DNA of 21,688 nucleotides from Oscillospiraceae bacterium. GTDB lineage: Bacteria; Bacillota; Clostridia; Oscillospirales; Oscillospiraceae. Where the stretch lies: contig SVKT01000009.1 in NCBI GenBank assembly GCA_015068335.1, positions 1 through 21,688 on the forward strand. The letters run 5' to 3'. Every line of letters starts with the position of its first letter. Within the stretch, counting starts at the first letter, position 1. Under the pieces are notes generated by a model. The model had not been told where the DNA came from, did not search any database, and worked only from the letters and a program-made list of their open reading frames with translations. Below are positions 13,799 through 21,688 of this stretch, piece after piece. The position numbers were made by a program, and so were the translations under genes.

Positions 13799-16465
13799 AT
13801 AGGCGGCAAAGTCCAAAAAACGCATATTTGTACAGGCATTCTCGCCCACGTGGATGCAGGGAAAACCACCCTCTCCGAGGCGCTGCTTTACCACAGCGGC
13901 GCTGTGCGCAAACTGGGGCGGGTGGATCATAAGGACGCCTTTCTGGACACCGACACGATGGAGCGGGAGCGGGGCATCACCATCTTCTCCAAGCAGGCGG
14001 AACTGACGCTGGGAGAGCGGGAAGTGACACTGCTGGACACCCCCGGCCACGTGGACTTTTCCGCCGAAACGGAGCGGACGCTGCGCGTGCTGGACTGCGC
14101 GGTGCTGGTCATCAGCGGCACGGACGGCGTGCAGGCTCATACCCGCACTCTCTGGCGGCTGCTGGAACGCTACGGCGTACCCGTGTTTTTGTTCGTCAAC
14201 AAGATGGACCTGGCCGGCGCGGACAAGGCGGTCCTGATGGAGGAATTGCAGCGGCGGCTGAGCAGCGGCTGCGTGGATTTCTGCGCGGAACGGGAGGCGT
14301 TTCTGGAAGAAGCCGCCGTCTGCGACGAGGCGGTGCTGGAAGCCTATTTCGAGAGCGGAACGGTGTCCGACGGCGACATCTCCCGTATGATCGGGGAGCG
14401 GAAACTGTTCCCCTGCTTTTTCGGCTCTGCTCTGAAACTGGAAGGTGTGGAGGCCTTTGCGGAAGGCCTTGCCCGCTATGCGCCGGAGCCGGCGTATCCG
14501 GCGGAGTTCGGCGCCCGGGTGTTCAAGATCACCCGGGACAGTCAGGGCGCCCGGCTGACCCACCTGAAAGTCACCGGTGGCACGCTGCGGGTGAAGGAAG
14601 TGCTTTCCAACCGCGCCGACGGGGACAAGCGCTGGGAGGAGAAGGCCGACCAACTGCGCATCTACTCCGGCACGAAGTTTCGCCCCGTGGAGGAGGCGAG
14701 CGCCGGTACGGTGGTGGCGGTGACCGGTCTGACCCATACCGTGCCGGGCCAGGGTCTGGGCTTTGAGGAGGACTGGGGCGGCGCGCTGCTGGAACCGGTG
14801 CTGCGCTATCGACTCTCCATTACCGACGGCACAGACCCCCACACCGCCCTGATGCACCTGCGGCAGTTGGAGGAGGAAGACCCCCAGTTGCAGGTGGTGT
14901 GGAACGAACTCTCCCGGGAGATCCACCTGTGTCTGATGGGTGAGGTGCAGATGGAGATCCTGCAACGCCGCATCCGGGAGCGGTTTGGAATGGAAACGGA
15001 ATTCGGCGCAGGCGCCGTCTGCTACCGGGAGACCATTGAAAACACGGTGGAGGGCATCGGCCACTTTGAGCCGCTGCGCCACTACGCCGAGGCGCACCTG
15101 CTGCTGGAACCGGCGGAGCGGGGCAGTGGTCTGCACTTTGCCGCGGCCTGCTCCACCGACGCGCTGGATCTGAACTGGCAGCGGCTGATCCTGACCCATC
15201 TGGAAGAAAAGCAGCATCTGGGCGTGCTGACCGGCTCGCCCATTACGGATATGAAGATCACCCTTGTGGCCGGCCGTGCCCACGATAAGCACACCGAGGG
15301 CGGCGACTTCCGTCAGGCCACCTACCGCGCCGTGCGGCAGGGCCTGATGCAGGCGAAAAGCGTGCTGCTGGAACCGTGGTACGACTTCCGTCTGGAACTG
15401 CCCGCCGACCAGATCGGCCGGGCGATGAGCGATTTGCAGCGGATGGGCGGCGAAACGGAGCCGCCGGAAACGCTGGGGGAGGAGACCATCCTCGCCGGCA
15501 GCGCGCCGGTGGCGGCTCTGCGGGAGTATGCCCGGGACGTGGTGGCCTATACCCGGGGGCGGGGAAGGCTTTTGCTCCAAAACGGCGGCTACCGTCCCTG
15601 CGCCGACGCGGACAAGGTCATCGAAACCATCGGCTACGAACCGGAGCGGGATGTGGAGAACACGCCGGACTCGGTGTTCTGCGCCCACGGCGCGGGCTAT
15701 ACGGTAAAGTGGGACGAGGTCGGCGCTATGGCCCACGTGGACAGCGGTCTGCGGCTCGGGAAGCAGGCGGTGCAGGAGACCGCCGCGCCCCGGATGCGTA
15801 CCGTCAGCACCTATGCCGGCACCATAGAGCAGGACCGGGAATTGCAGGCCATTTTCGAGCGCACCTACGGCCCTGTGAAGCGGCAGACATTCATCCCGTC
15901 CAAAGAGCCCAAACGTCCGCCTGCGGACACGGAAACGGAAAAGCGGCGCATAAAGGAGCAGTTTCAGGGGGAAGAATACCTGTTGGTGGACGGCTACAAC
16001 ATCATCTTCGCCTGGGAGGAACTGAAATGCATCGCCCGGGAGAACCTGGACGCCGCCCGCACCGCGCTGTGCGACCTGCTGTGCAACTATCAGGGGTATA
16101 AGAAGAACCGGGTCATCGCCGTCTTTGACGCCTATAAGGTCAAGGGCGGGCTTGGCAGCGTGGAGAAGTATCACAACATCCACGTGGTCTATACGAAGGA
16201 AGCCGAAACGGCGGACGCCTACATCGAGAAGGCTACCTACGAACTGGGCAAATACCACCGGGTCAAGGTCGCCACCTCCGACGGCCCGGAGCAACTCATC
16301 ATTCTTGGCCACGGCGCCCTGCGGCTGTCCGCCTCCAACTTCCGGGAGGAAGTGGAGAGCGTGCAGGGGCAGATCAGCGGCGTGCTGGAAAAGAACAACC
16401 AAAACACAAAAACCGGCAGCGTGCGCCTTGCGATGGAAAAGGCGCTGTCGTCGGAGGAGGAATGA
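13799..16465 (+). CDS. TetM/EF-G-like translational GTPase fused to a YacP-type NYN domain
   Basis: An 888-residue fusion. The first ~640 residues are a TetM/EF-G-like GTPase with AHVDAGKTT (16-24), RGIT (58-61), DTPGHVDF (80-87) and NKMD (134-137), then EF-G-like domains II-V including EPWYDFRLELPADQIGRAM. From about residue 727 there is a NYN/YacP-like domain (LVDGYNIIFAWEE, VFDAYKVKGG, ETADAYIEK, VATSDGPEQ), whose acidic residues fit a PIN-like ribonuclease such as Rae1. It likely binds ribosomes; tetracycline protection is possible but not shown. The start is odd: the P-loop is preceded by no ATG, GTG, TTG or CTG before an in-frame stop at 13775. ATA 13799, with AAAGGGGGG 8 nt upstream, is the best candidate. 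Starting at GTG 13850 would cut the P-loop. It is followed 4 nt later by the LspA-like gene. Confidence 0.88.
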   Translation: MGGKVQKTHICTGILAHVDAGKTTLSEALLYHSGAVRKLGRVDHKDAFLDTDTMERERGITIFSKQAELTLGEREVTLLDTPGHVDFSAETERTLRVLDCAVLVISGTDGVQAHTRTLWRLLERYGVPVFLFVNKMDLAGADKAVLMEELQRRLSSGCVDFCAEREAFLEEAAVCDEAVLEAYFESGTVSDGDISRMIGERKLFPCFFGSALKLEGVEAFAEGLARYAPEPAYPAEFGARVFKITRDSQGARLTHLKVTGGTLRVKEVLSNRADGDKRWEEKADQLRIYSGTKFRPVEEASAGTVVAVTGLTHTVPGQGLGFEEDWGGALLEPVLRYRLSITDGTDPHTALMHLRQLEEEDPQLQVVWNELSREIHLCLMGEVQMEILQRRIRERFGMETEFGAGAVCYRETIENTVEGIGHFEPLRHYAEAHLLLEPAERGSGLHFAAACSTDALDLNWQRLILTHLEEKQHLGVLTGSPITDMKITLVAGRAHDKHTEGGDFRQATYRAVRQGLMQAKSVLLEPWYDFRLELPADQIGRAMSDLQRMGGETEPPETLGEETILAGSAPVAALREYARDVVAYTRGRGRLLLQNGGYRPCADADKVIETIGYEPERDVENTPDSVFCAHGAGYTVKWDEVGAMAHVDSGLRLGKQAVQETAAPRMRTVSTYAGTIEQDRELQAIFERTYGPVKRQTFIPSKEPKRPPADTETEKRRIKEQFQGEEYLLVDGYNIIFAWEELKCIARENLDAARTALCDLLCNYQGYKKNRVIAVFDAYKVKGGLGSVEKYHNIHVVYTKEAETADAYIEKATYELGKYHRVKVATSDGPEQLIILGHGALRLSASNFREEVESVQGQISGVLEKNNQNTKTGSVRLAMEKALSSEEE

Positions 16466-16469
16466 GGAT

Positions 16470-16883
16470 ATGAAGACGGTTTTGACCGGGCTGGGCACCT
16501 TTGCGGTCTGTAATGCCGCCCGGTGGTATCTGGATCGGAGCAGCCGCACCGAAACGGAACTTGCCGGCGGCCGCGTGCGCTTGACGGCGCTGCGGAACGC
16601 CCAGGCGGCGTTTGGCGTGCGTGTGCCCTCCCGGGTGCTGGGCGCGTTGTCCATAGCGGCGCTGGGCGTGGCCTGCACGCAGCGGCGCGCCCATCCCGTC
16701 AGTACGGGACTGCTTCTGGGCGGCGGCGCCGCCAATCTGGCGGAGCGTCTGGATAAGGGGAGCGTGTACGACTACGTGCAGTTCCCCAAAGCGCCGGGGC
16801 GGTTGAAACACTATGTGTTCAATCTGGCGGACTTTGCCATTCTCTCCGGCTGCGCCGGACTGTTTCTCCCCCGAAAGAAATAA
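16470..16883 (+). CDS. Signal peptidase II (LspA)-like membrane protein
   Basis: A 137-residue membrane protein with LspA motifs: LRNAQAAFGV (41-50) like the N-GAAFG region, GGGAANLAERLDKGSVYDYVQF (84-105) like GG--GNLIDR---G-VVDF, and FNLADFAILSG (117-127) like FN-AD--I--G. The two catalytic aspartates would be Asp101 and Asp121; the NLIDR aspartate is Glu here. LspA cleaves lipoprotein signal peptides in the membrane. The protein is shorter than the usual 150-170 residues, and a genuine LspA elsewhere in the genome cannot be excluded, so I call it LspA-like. The ATG at 16470 follows the previous stop by 4 nt with GAGGAGG upstream, which suggests an operon. It ends at the convergent terminator at 16994-17028. 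Confidence 0.8.
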   Translation: MKTVLTGLGTFAVCNAARWYLDRSSRTETELAGGRVRLTALRNAQAAFGVRVPSRVLGALSIAALGVACTQRRAHPVSTGLLLGGGAANLAERLDKGSVYDYVQFPKAPGRLKHYVFNLADFAILSGCAGLFLPRKK

Positions 16884-16993
16884 AAAGAAGAGGACAGCGT
16901 TCGGCTGCTCCTGACAGGGGTATCTTGATAGTTTGTCTTGAAATTGGGTAGACGGCGCATTTGCGCTGTCCGCCTTACAGTTGTTATTCAAGC

Positions 16994-17032
16994 AAAAGCA
17001 GTGGTAGCCTATCGGCACCACTGCTTTTGTCC
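16994..17032. terminator. Terminator between LspA-like and SLH genes
   Basis: AAAAGCAGTGGT (16994-17005) pairs with ACCACTGCTTTT (17017-17028), 12 bp, extended by GCC/GGC around a TATC loop with one bulged A. The ends give T runs on both strands, which suits the two convergent genes. The rest of 16884-17083 holds no gene. Confidence 0.85.
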
Positions 17033-17083
17033 TGTTATTGCATTATGTTTTTTCCGTCAGTTCACAATAATTCTATAAACGTT

Positions 17084-18754
17084 TCAGCGGCTCTGCGCTA
17101 AATTCCAGTTCCAGTCTCCCTGCGGAATGGTTCCCAGCCGCCAAACAGATGCGCCTGTGACACCCAGCAACTTTGCGGCATTCATAGAAACCTGAATGCT
17201 GGCATCATCCTGATACCACAGGAAGTAGCGGCTTCCATCTTCTGTCTGGTAAATCGCATAATGCTGCTGGTACTCATCAGACCAACCGAGTTCTGTATCT
17301 GTCTGTGCCAGTCGTTTGGCTACGGTTTCCGTGGTAGGGTAGACGGGTGCTCCGGACACCAGTTTTCCTTCCTTGTCGATCTGCCAGCCAACGCTTCTGC
17401 AACTGAATCCCAGCAACACCTTGGACGGATCCATCTGTGCTGTGATCGCACGGATGCCAAGATACACTTCGTTGATCGGAGTGGATGGGACGATCTTATA
17501 ATAATAGTTCGTGCCAACGAATTGACTCATATCCTTCGCCTCGTAATCGTAGGCCATAAGGATCACCTTGTCAGCCAACTTGCCAATCGCTGCGTAGTCA
17601 TACCCATCATAATAGTTGGCGCCGTAATATCCCGTAGACAGCACAGGAGACACACAGACATACAACTTCTTGCCGATCTCATCCAGTTCCAGTTTCAACG
17701 CGGAAAGAAAGTTGATAAAATCCTGTTTCTGCGCTCCGCGCAGGCCCTCAAAGTCAATGGTGACACCAGCATACGGATTCTTACCAATTGCACGATAGTT
17801 AACCGTCAACTCATAAATAATCTGCTCCACTGCCTGAGATCTGCCGGCTTCGGAAGCCAACAGGGATTTCACGCTCTCTCCTTCCATAAACACACTCAAG
17901 TGCAGTTTGCCGTCAAGTCGCTCTGCGACCTCACCATATCCATTCGGCACATAATACTCGTTCCCGTTTGCGCTGGTGGTAGACAGCAACGCAGTCTCTC
18001 CGTCCCACATCATACGGCTCCAGCCTGCGCTGACGGTATCCATTTCATCAGCCAGGCTCAACTGGTTATAGGAAGAAATAGCGTAGAAACCATGCACTTC
18101 ATCCGTCTTCTGATACAGGTTTTCATAAATGCGCACCAGCATAGCGGCAGCCTGTCCACGGGTAGCGGTACGCTCTGGACTGAATGTCGTCGCAGAAGTT
18201 CCGTTCGTCATACCGATTGCATAAGCGACGGCTACATATCCCTCATTTCTATATGCAAGATCTGTGAAAGGAAGTTGTCCGTGCAAGATCGAATATGCAT
18301 CAGAAAAAGGCATCTGAGAGGAATTCAGGGATTCTGCCGCACTCTTCAATCCCAGCGCACGAACCAGCATCTCTGCCATCTCGCCGCGGGTGATTGGTTC
18401 CTGCGGACGGAAATTGACCCAGGTTCCGGTTACATCGTGAGTTGCTGCCGTTTCAATTTCATCAAACCAAGTGTGGCCTACTGGCACATCGGCGTAAGAT
18501 GCCGTATCCGGAGTTACCATTTCCCACCCCATCATACGAACCAACACCGCAGTAAACTGCGCACGGGTCATAGAATCCAAATATCCGAATGTGCTTTCGT
18601 TATAGCCGTTCATAAGGCCATACTCCGCCGCTTTCTGTACCTCTCCTGCCAGTGGACTCTCAGCCGGAACATCCTTGTAGGCTGCCGAAGCAATGGTTGC
18701 CATAAGCATAGTGGTTACAACTGCTGTGACGATATAACGCAATATCTTTTTCAT
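17084..18754 (-). CDS. Secreted SLH-domain protein with GH18-like catalytic domain
   Basis: A 556-residue exported protein. Residues 1-25 are a signal peptide (MKKILRYIV...ASAA). Three S-layer homology repeats follow (about 26-80, 84-138 and 160-214), with typical MTRAQFTAVLVRM, ITRGEMAEMLVRA and ATRGQAAAMLVRI segments that bind secondary cell-wall polymer. The rest is a glycoside hydrolase family 18 fold like spore-cortex YaaH/SleL enzymes. Its catalytic motif is YAGVTIDFEG (Asp334, Glu336), in which the first Asp of DGxxxDxE is Ala; the proton-donor Glu is kept. A later W-Y/W-rich end (FLWYQDDASI, VSVWRLG) also fits. The ATG 18754 has GAGAGGAG 9 nt upstream. It probably trims peptidoglycan or another glycan at the cell surface. 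A structured leader lies upstream. Confidence 0.9.
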   Translation of the reverse strand: MKKILRYIVTAVVTTMLMATIASAAYKDVPAESPLAGEVQKAAEYGLMNGYNESTFGYLDSMTRAQFTAVLVRMMGWEMVTPDTASYADVPVGHTWFDEIETAATHDVTGTWVNFRPQEPITRGEMAEMLVRALGLKSAAESLNSSQMPFSDAYSILHGQLPFTDLAYRNEGYVAVAYAIGMTNGTSATTFSPERTATRGQAAAMLVRIYENLYQKTDEVHGFYAISSYNQLSLADEMDTVSAGWSRMMWDGETALLSTTSANGNEYYVPNGYGEVAERLDGKLHLSVFMEGESVKSLLASEAGRSQAVEQIIYELTVNYRAIGKNPYAGVTIDFEGLRGAQKQDFINFLSALKLELDEIGKKLYVCVSPVLSTGYYGANYYDGYDYAAIGKLADKVILMAYDYEAKDMSQFVGTNYYYKIVPSTPINEVYLGIRAITAQMDPSKVLLGFSCRSVGWQIDKEGKLVSGAPVYPTTETVAKRLAQTDTELGWSDEYQQHYAIYQTEDGSRYFLWYQDDASIQVSMNAAKLLGVTGASVWRLGTIPQGDWNWNLAQSR

Positions 18755-18795
18755 ATAGCAGCACTCCTCTCGGGACTATGATGCTTATAATAACT

Positions 18796-18830
18796 TCCCG
18801 GTCGGCAGACGGCTTGCCTACAAACCGGGA
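18796..18830 (-). promoter_or_regulatory. Structured leader hairpin upstream of the SLH/GH18 gene
   Basis: On the minus strand TCCCGGT (18824-18830) pairs with ACCGGGA (18796-18802), enclosing a second stem GGCA/TGCC. The 3' arm could also pair with TCCCG next to the ribosome binding site GAGAGGAG, so alternative folds are possible. It matches no riboswitch consensus that I recall. The remainder of 18755-19049 holds A/T-rich promoter-like sequence and the terminator at 18935-18971. Confidence 0.45.
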
Positions 18831-18934
18831 GGCTTCTTCTTTATACTGGCAAATGGCATCTATAAATGCAACAACAATTTTGTTACATTTTTGCAAATTA
18901 TCTTACATTCAAATTTGCTTTTGCGATGAAAGCA

Positions 18935-18971
18935 AAAAACATCCACGAGTTCTCCCCTCGTGGATGTTTTT
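18935..18971. terminator. Bidirectional terminator downstream of DUF1576 gene
   Basis: AAAAACATCCACGAG (18935-18949) pairs with CTCGTGGATGTTTTT (18957-18971), a 15-bp perfect stem with a 7-nt loop and T runs on both strands. It lies about 80 nt past the DUF1576 stop. Confidence 0.9.
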
Positions 18972-19049
18972 GTGTACCTCCCGATCGGTTACCTTGTGAT
19001 CGGATTTCAAGATGTCCATATGCGGGGTCGCCCTTGCCATCCTCTTTGT

Positions 19050-20567
19050 TTAATGTTCGGGATGGTGATGCGGAAATTCCGGCGGTTCCTCATCGGAAAC
19101 GTGGCTGTGGGTGCCGAAACTGTCGCAGTCCTCATCCTCCGGCATCCGGGGATAGCGGGTGGGCGTCAGGTCGCTGACAGGTTCGGGATCCTCATCCGCT
19201 GGCATTTTGGGATAGACGCTGGCGGGATGCCTGTGGGTATGGTCCTTGGAGTGTGTGCGCCAGGTGGACACGTCGATGGGGGAGGTCTCCTCAAACAGGT
19301 CGTAATAATCCTCGTCCCGCAGATGGGGGCGGCGGCGGCGGACAATGGCGGTGATGGTGGGGTAGAGCACCGTGGCGATGATGCCGCCGGAAAAGCCGTT
19401 GTTATAGAGATTCAGACCTGCCACAGGACCGGAGGTCTGCAACACCAGCGCCGAGTGGATGAACCCGGCCAGAATGCCGAAGGGCCAGCCGAAGTGGCCG
19501 GCGATAGGCGCCAGTGTGGTGCCGAACAGGCCGGCCAGTTGCAGGGAGGGATAGTCCGGCGTGTAGTGCATACCGTAGGCGCCCAGCGCAACGCCCGCCA
19601 GAATGGGCAGAATGTTGAGCGCGTGCTTGCCGAAGGCGGAAAAGCCCATAATGGTGAAAATGCCGCCCAGCGTGGGGCCGTTCAGTTCGCCCCCCACGAG
19701 AACGATGTAGCCCATACCGATCAGACCGTTGACGCCCATATTGATAAGCACGGGGCCGGGGCCGAACATACGCAGATAGTCGCTGGGGGAGCGTCCGGTG
19801 GTGGACAGCAGCCGCCGGTAGCCGGCCCACGCCGCCCAGACGGGCACGCCTGCGGCGAACAGACCCAGCAGGATGAAGGCGATGCACAGCAGGCCCAGCA
19901 CCACGGAGAGGGTGACGGAGTATTCGGTGGACCAGAACAGCACGGAATCCGGGTAGTCGCCGAAGGCGATGAGGATGGGCACGATCATCATAGCCAGCAG
20001 ACCGCAGGCAAAGCCCATATTGTAGAGGTTCATACCATTCTGAATCTTGTAGGTGTAGGCGGAGAGGGAGGGCAGCACGAAGCCGATGAGAATGCCCGCG
20101 GCAAGGCCCAGCGGAAGGCTGGCGTGGGTGCTTCCCACCGCCAGATAACTCACCAGCGGGGCAAGGGACGTTGCCAGCAGCGACACGGAGGCGTATTTGG
20201 CGAAGGGCTCCTTCTGGTATCTGGCGTAGAGCCACGTGCCGAAGATGACGGGCCAGATGTTGACGATGTTTTTGCCGAACAGGGAAAAGCCGGCCATCAG
20301 CCCCATCTCCACCAGGGTGAAGCCGTTGAAGGGGTCGCCGGAGAGTTTGATGATGAGGATGGAGAACAGGGTGACAAGACCCGCGTTGACGAAGGCTGCG
20401 CCGATGCCTGCCACCTGCATATAGTCGGTGATGAGCAGATCCTGCACGGTGATGATGCGCAGCAGACCGGGCAGGACGCCGGGCGCATCCAGCGCCACGC
20501 CCAGCAGCATCAAAACCACGGAAAAAGCGACGGCGGCGGGGAAAACCTTTTTATAGCGGTTATGCAA
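19050..20567 (-). CDS. DUF1576 family integral membrane protein with His/Asp-rich tail
   Basis: A 505-residue polytopic membrane protein of family DUF1576, function unknown. The membrane part is two related halves: GDPFNGFTLVEMGLMAGFSL then NLYNMGFACG in the first, GGELNGPTLGGIFTIMGFSA then NLYNNGFSGG in the second. Each half carries FGK-x(3)-NI-x-P, and this is a likely internal duplication, as in many transporters. The last ~95 residues are a hydrophilic cytoplasmic-looking tail rich in His, Asp and Pro, with the paired segments YPKMPADED and YPRMPEDED and the end HHHPEH; this may bind metal. The start is TTG 20567 with AGGAGG 7 nt upstream. A TTGCCC-N17-TATAAT promoter precedes it. A substrate cannot be named. 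Confidence 0.85.
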   Translation of the reverse strand: MHNRYKKVFPAAVAFSVVLMLLGVALDAPGVLPGLLRIITVQDLLITDYMQVAGIGAAFVNAGLVTLFSILIIKLSGDPFNGFTLVEMGLMAGFSLFGKNIVNIWPVIFGTWLYARYQKEPFAKYASVSLLATSLAPLVSYLAVGSTHASLPLGLAAGILIGFVLPSLSAYTYKIQNGMNLYNMGFACGLLAMMIVPILIAFGDYPDSVLFWSTEYSVTLSVVLGLLCIAFILLGLFAAGVPVWAAWAGYRRLLSTTGRSPSDYLRMFGPGPVLINMGVNGLIGMGYIVLVGGELNGPTLGGIFTIMGFSAFGKHALNILPILAGVALGAYGMHYTPDYPSLQLAGLFGTTLAPIAGHFGWPFGILAGFIHSALVLQTSGPVAGLNLYNNGFSGGIIATVLYPTITAIVRRRRPHLRDEDYYDLFEETSPIDVSTWRTHSKDHTHRHPASVYPKMPADEDPEPVSDLTPTRYPRMPEDEDCDSFGTHSHVSDEEPPEFPHHHPEH

Positions 20568-20599
20568 AGCGTGTCCTCCTCGTTGGTCGGTTTTCCTTG

Positions 20600-20628
20600 A
20601 TTATATGGAAAAGGGGGGAGGAGGGCAA
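20600..20628 (-). promoter_or_regulatory. Promoter of DUF1576 gene
   Basis: On the minus strand TTGCCC (20623-20628) and a consensus TATAAT (20600-20605) are 17 nt apart, about 33 nt before the TTG start. Confidence 0.65.
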
Positions 20629-20658
20629 GAGAATTTTCCCGAAGGCGGGCGCTTTGCC

Positions 20659-20687
20659 TTGACGCGGGGCGGAGAGTGCGGTATTTT
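20659..20687 (+). promoter_or_regulatory. Promoter of HIT-family gene
   Basis: TTGACG (20659-20664) and TATTTT (20682-20687) are 17 nt apart, 35 nt before the ATG at 20723, and lie back-to-back with the DUF1576 promoter. Confidence 0.6.
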
Positions 20688-20722
20688 TAGGGTATCAAAT
20701 TCCATTGCGGGAGGATCATAAA

Positions 20723-21145
20723 ATGAGTTGTTTCTACTGTGACGCAAACCACGAGGGACGTCTGGCCATTATGTTCAAGGTGGGCGATATGAAGGCCTCC
20801 ACCCTGTACCTGTTCAAGGATCAGGCCCATCGCGGCCGCTGTGTGCTGGCCCTGAAAGACCACAAGAAGGAACTGTGCGAGTGCGGCGATCAGGAGCGGA
20901 TGGACTACTGCGAGGATCTGGCCCGCGCTTCCGGCGCCGTGAAGAAACTGTGGGGCTGCACCAAACTGAATCTGGCCTCCTTCGGCGACTCCAACCCCCA
21001 CCTGCATTTCCACATCGTGCCCAAGTACGAGGGCGGTTTTGAATTCGGCGGCAATTTTACCATCACCAACCCCGATCCCGTCCTGCTGACGGACGCGGAG
21101 TATCAGGAAATGATCGACGCCCTGAAAGCAGAACTGGGCATCTGA
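20723..21145 (+). CDS. HIT family protein
   Basis: A 140-residue HIT (histidine triad) domain protein, a nucleotide hydrolase or transferase family. The triad is NPHLHFHIVPKY (His93, His95, His97). Near the N-terminus, CFYC (residues 3-6) with a later CEC at 52-54 suggests a bound zinc. I start at ATG 20723 because GGAGG lies 8 nt upstream; an in-frame start at 20705 adds residues that are not family-like. It is flanked by its own promoter and the terminator at 21158-21188. The physiological substrate is not known; the family commonly acts on adenosine phosphoramidates or dinucleoside polyphosphates. Confidence 0.88.
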   Translation: MSCFYCDANHEGRLAIMFKVGDMKASTLYLFKDQAHRGRCVLALKDHKKELCECGDQERMDYCEDLARASGAVKKLWGCTKLNLASFGDSNPHLHFHIVPKYEGGFEFGGNFTITNPDPVLLTDAEYQEMIDALKAELGI

Positions 21146-21157
21146 ATCCGCGCAAAA

Positions 21158-21188
21158 AAACATCCCACCCGGTTTGGGTGGGATGTTT
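21158..21188. terminator. Bidirectional terminator between HIT and fhs genes
   Basis: AAACATCCCACCC (21158-21170) pairs with GGGTGGGATGTTT (21176-21188), 13 bp with loop GGTTT. A strong T run exists for the minus strand (seven As at 21154-21160). Confidence 0.9.
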
Positions 21189-21198
21189 CGTTTGGGGA

Positions 21199-21688
21199 TC
21201 AGAACAATCCGGTAATCTTGCCGTTTTCGTCCACGTCGATCTTCTCGGCGGCGGGGACCTTGGGCAGGCCGGGCATCGTCATAATGTCGCCGGTGAGGGC
21301 CACCAGGAAGCCGGCGCCGGCGGAAACTTTCAGGTTCCGGACGGTGATGGTGAAGCCGGTGGGCGCGCCCAGTTTGGTTTGGTCGTCGGAGAAGGAGTAC
21401 TGGGTCTTGGCCATACAGATGGGCAGTTTGTCGAAACCCAGGGCTTCCAGTTCCGCCATCTGCTTGCGGGCATTGGCGGTGAGAACGGCGCCGTCGGCGT
21501 GGTAGACCTTTTTGGCGATGTCGTTGAGTTTCTGCTCGATGGAGTCATTCACATCGTAGGCGAAGGTGAAGTCGCCCTGCTGTTCGCACAGGCGCAGGAC
21601 TTCCTCGGCCAGGGCCTTGCCGCCCTCGCCGCCCTTGGCCCAGACTTCGGACAGAGCCACGTTGACGCCCAGTTCGCGGTCTGGGCCA
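21199..21688 (-). CDS. fhs: Formate-tetrahydrofolate ligase, C-terminal part (partial)
   Basis: The last ~162 residues of formate-tetrahydrofolate ligase, which makes 10-formyl-THF from formate, ATP and THF in one-carbon metabolism and the acetogenic Wood-Ljungdahl pathway. The frame is open to the right edge, so the 5' part lies outside. Family stretches include ELGVNVALSEVWAKGGEGG at the window edge, ICMAKTQYSFSDD, and GFLVALTGDIMTMPGLPK near the end. The GTG at 21660 is internal (Val). The 3' end converges on the HIT gene and the shared terminator at 21158-21188. The identification is secure. Confidence 0.95.
   Translation of the reverse strand, partial: GPDRELGVNVALSEVWAKGGEGGKALAEEVLRLCEQQGDFTFAYDVNDSIEQKLNDIAKKVYHADGAVLTANARKQMAELEALGFDKLPICMAKTQYSFSDDQTKLGAPTGFTITVRNLKVSAGAGFLVALTGDIMTMPGLPKVPAAEKIDVDENGKITGLF

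Noticed and set aside
13688..16735. A 1015-residue minus-strand frame opposite the TetM-NYN gene
   Set aside because: It is a mirror of the GC-rich codon pattern of the real gene; composition is His/Gln/Arg-rich and lacks domains.
16892..16971. GGACAGCG/CGCTGTCC inverted repeat after the LspA-like gene
   Set aside because: Only 8 bp and 64 nt apart, with no target duplication or transposase; likely chance or part of the 3' untranslated region.

Overview
The window looks like a chromosomal segment from a GC-rich gut-type Clostridia, most likely Oscillospiraceae. This is inferred from a Firmicutes gene set (azlCD, a DUF6512 protein, an SLH/GH18 protein, a DUF1576 protein, formate-THF ligase, a TetM-like GTPase fused to a YacP-type NYN domain), strong AGGAGG ribosome binding sites, frequent GTG/TTG starts and many intrinsic terminators. 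No tRNA, rRNA, insertion sequence or CRISPR array was seen.

Layout. Bases 1-4952 are ordinary genes: the 3' end of argS, azlC-azlD, a DUF6512 membrane protein, then (minus strand) a prfC-GNAT operon, and divergently a DUF1624/HGSNAT-type membrane acyltransferase. Bases 5082-13474 form an all-minus-strand accessory block. Bases 13799-16883 are a TetM/EF-G-like GTPase-NYN fusion followed by an LspA-like protein. Then come a secreted SLH/GH18 protein, a DUF1576 membrane protein, a HIT-family protein and the 3' end of fhs.

The accessory block has two transcription units. The upstream one starts at a good promoter at 13527-13554. It reads two cytoplasmic BspA-like leucine-rich-repeat proteins that share a zinc ribbon, a PqqD-like/M50 (site-2-protease-type) membrane protease, a small membrane protein, a membrane-anchored HExxH metallopeptidase, a stand-alone Lon-protease-like domain lacking the catalytic Ser and Lys, and a 19-residue-repeat protein. 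I do not recognise this combination as a described system.

The second unit is the main discovery. A promoter at 7241-7269 drives a candidate retron. It has a ~132-nt msr-msd RNA (6994-7125) with a perfect 15-bp a1/a2 stem and a G placed exactly where the branching guanosine lies in known retrons. A 354-aa retron-type reverse transcriptase starts 27 nt after a2, and a calcineurin-like metallophosphoesterase follows, probably co-transcribed. The model is that the RT makes a branched msDNA from the RNA, and the phosphoesterase is the candidate effector or partner. The pairing of a retron with a metallophosphoesterase is not one I recall among described retron types; this has not been searched.
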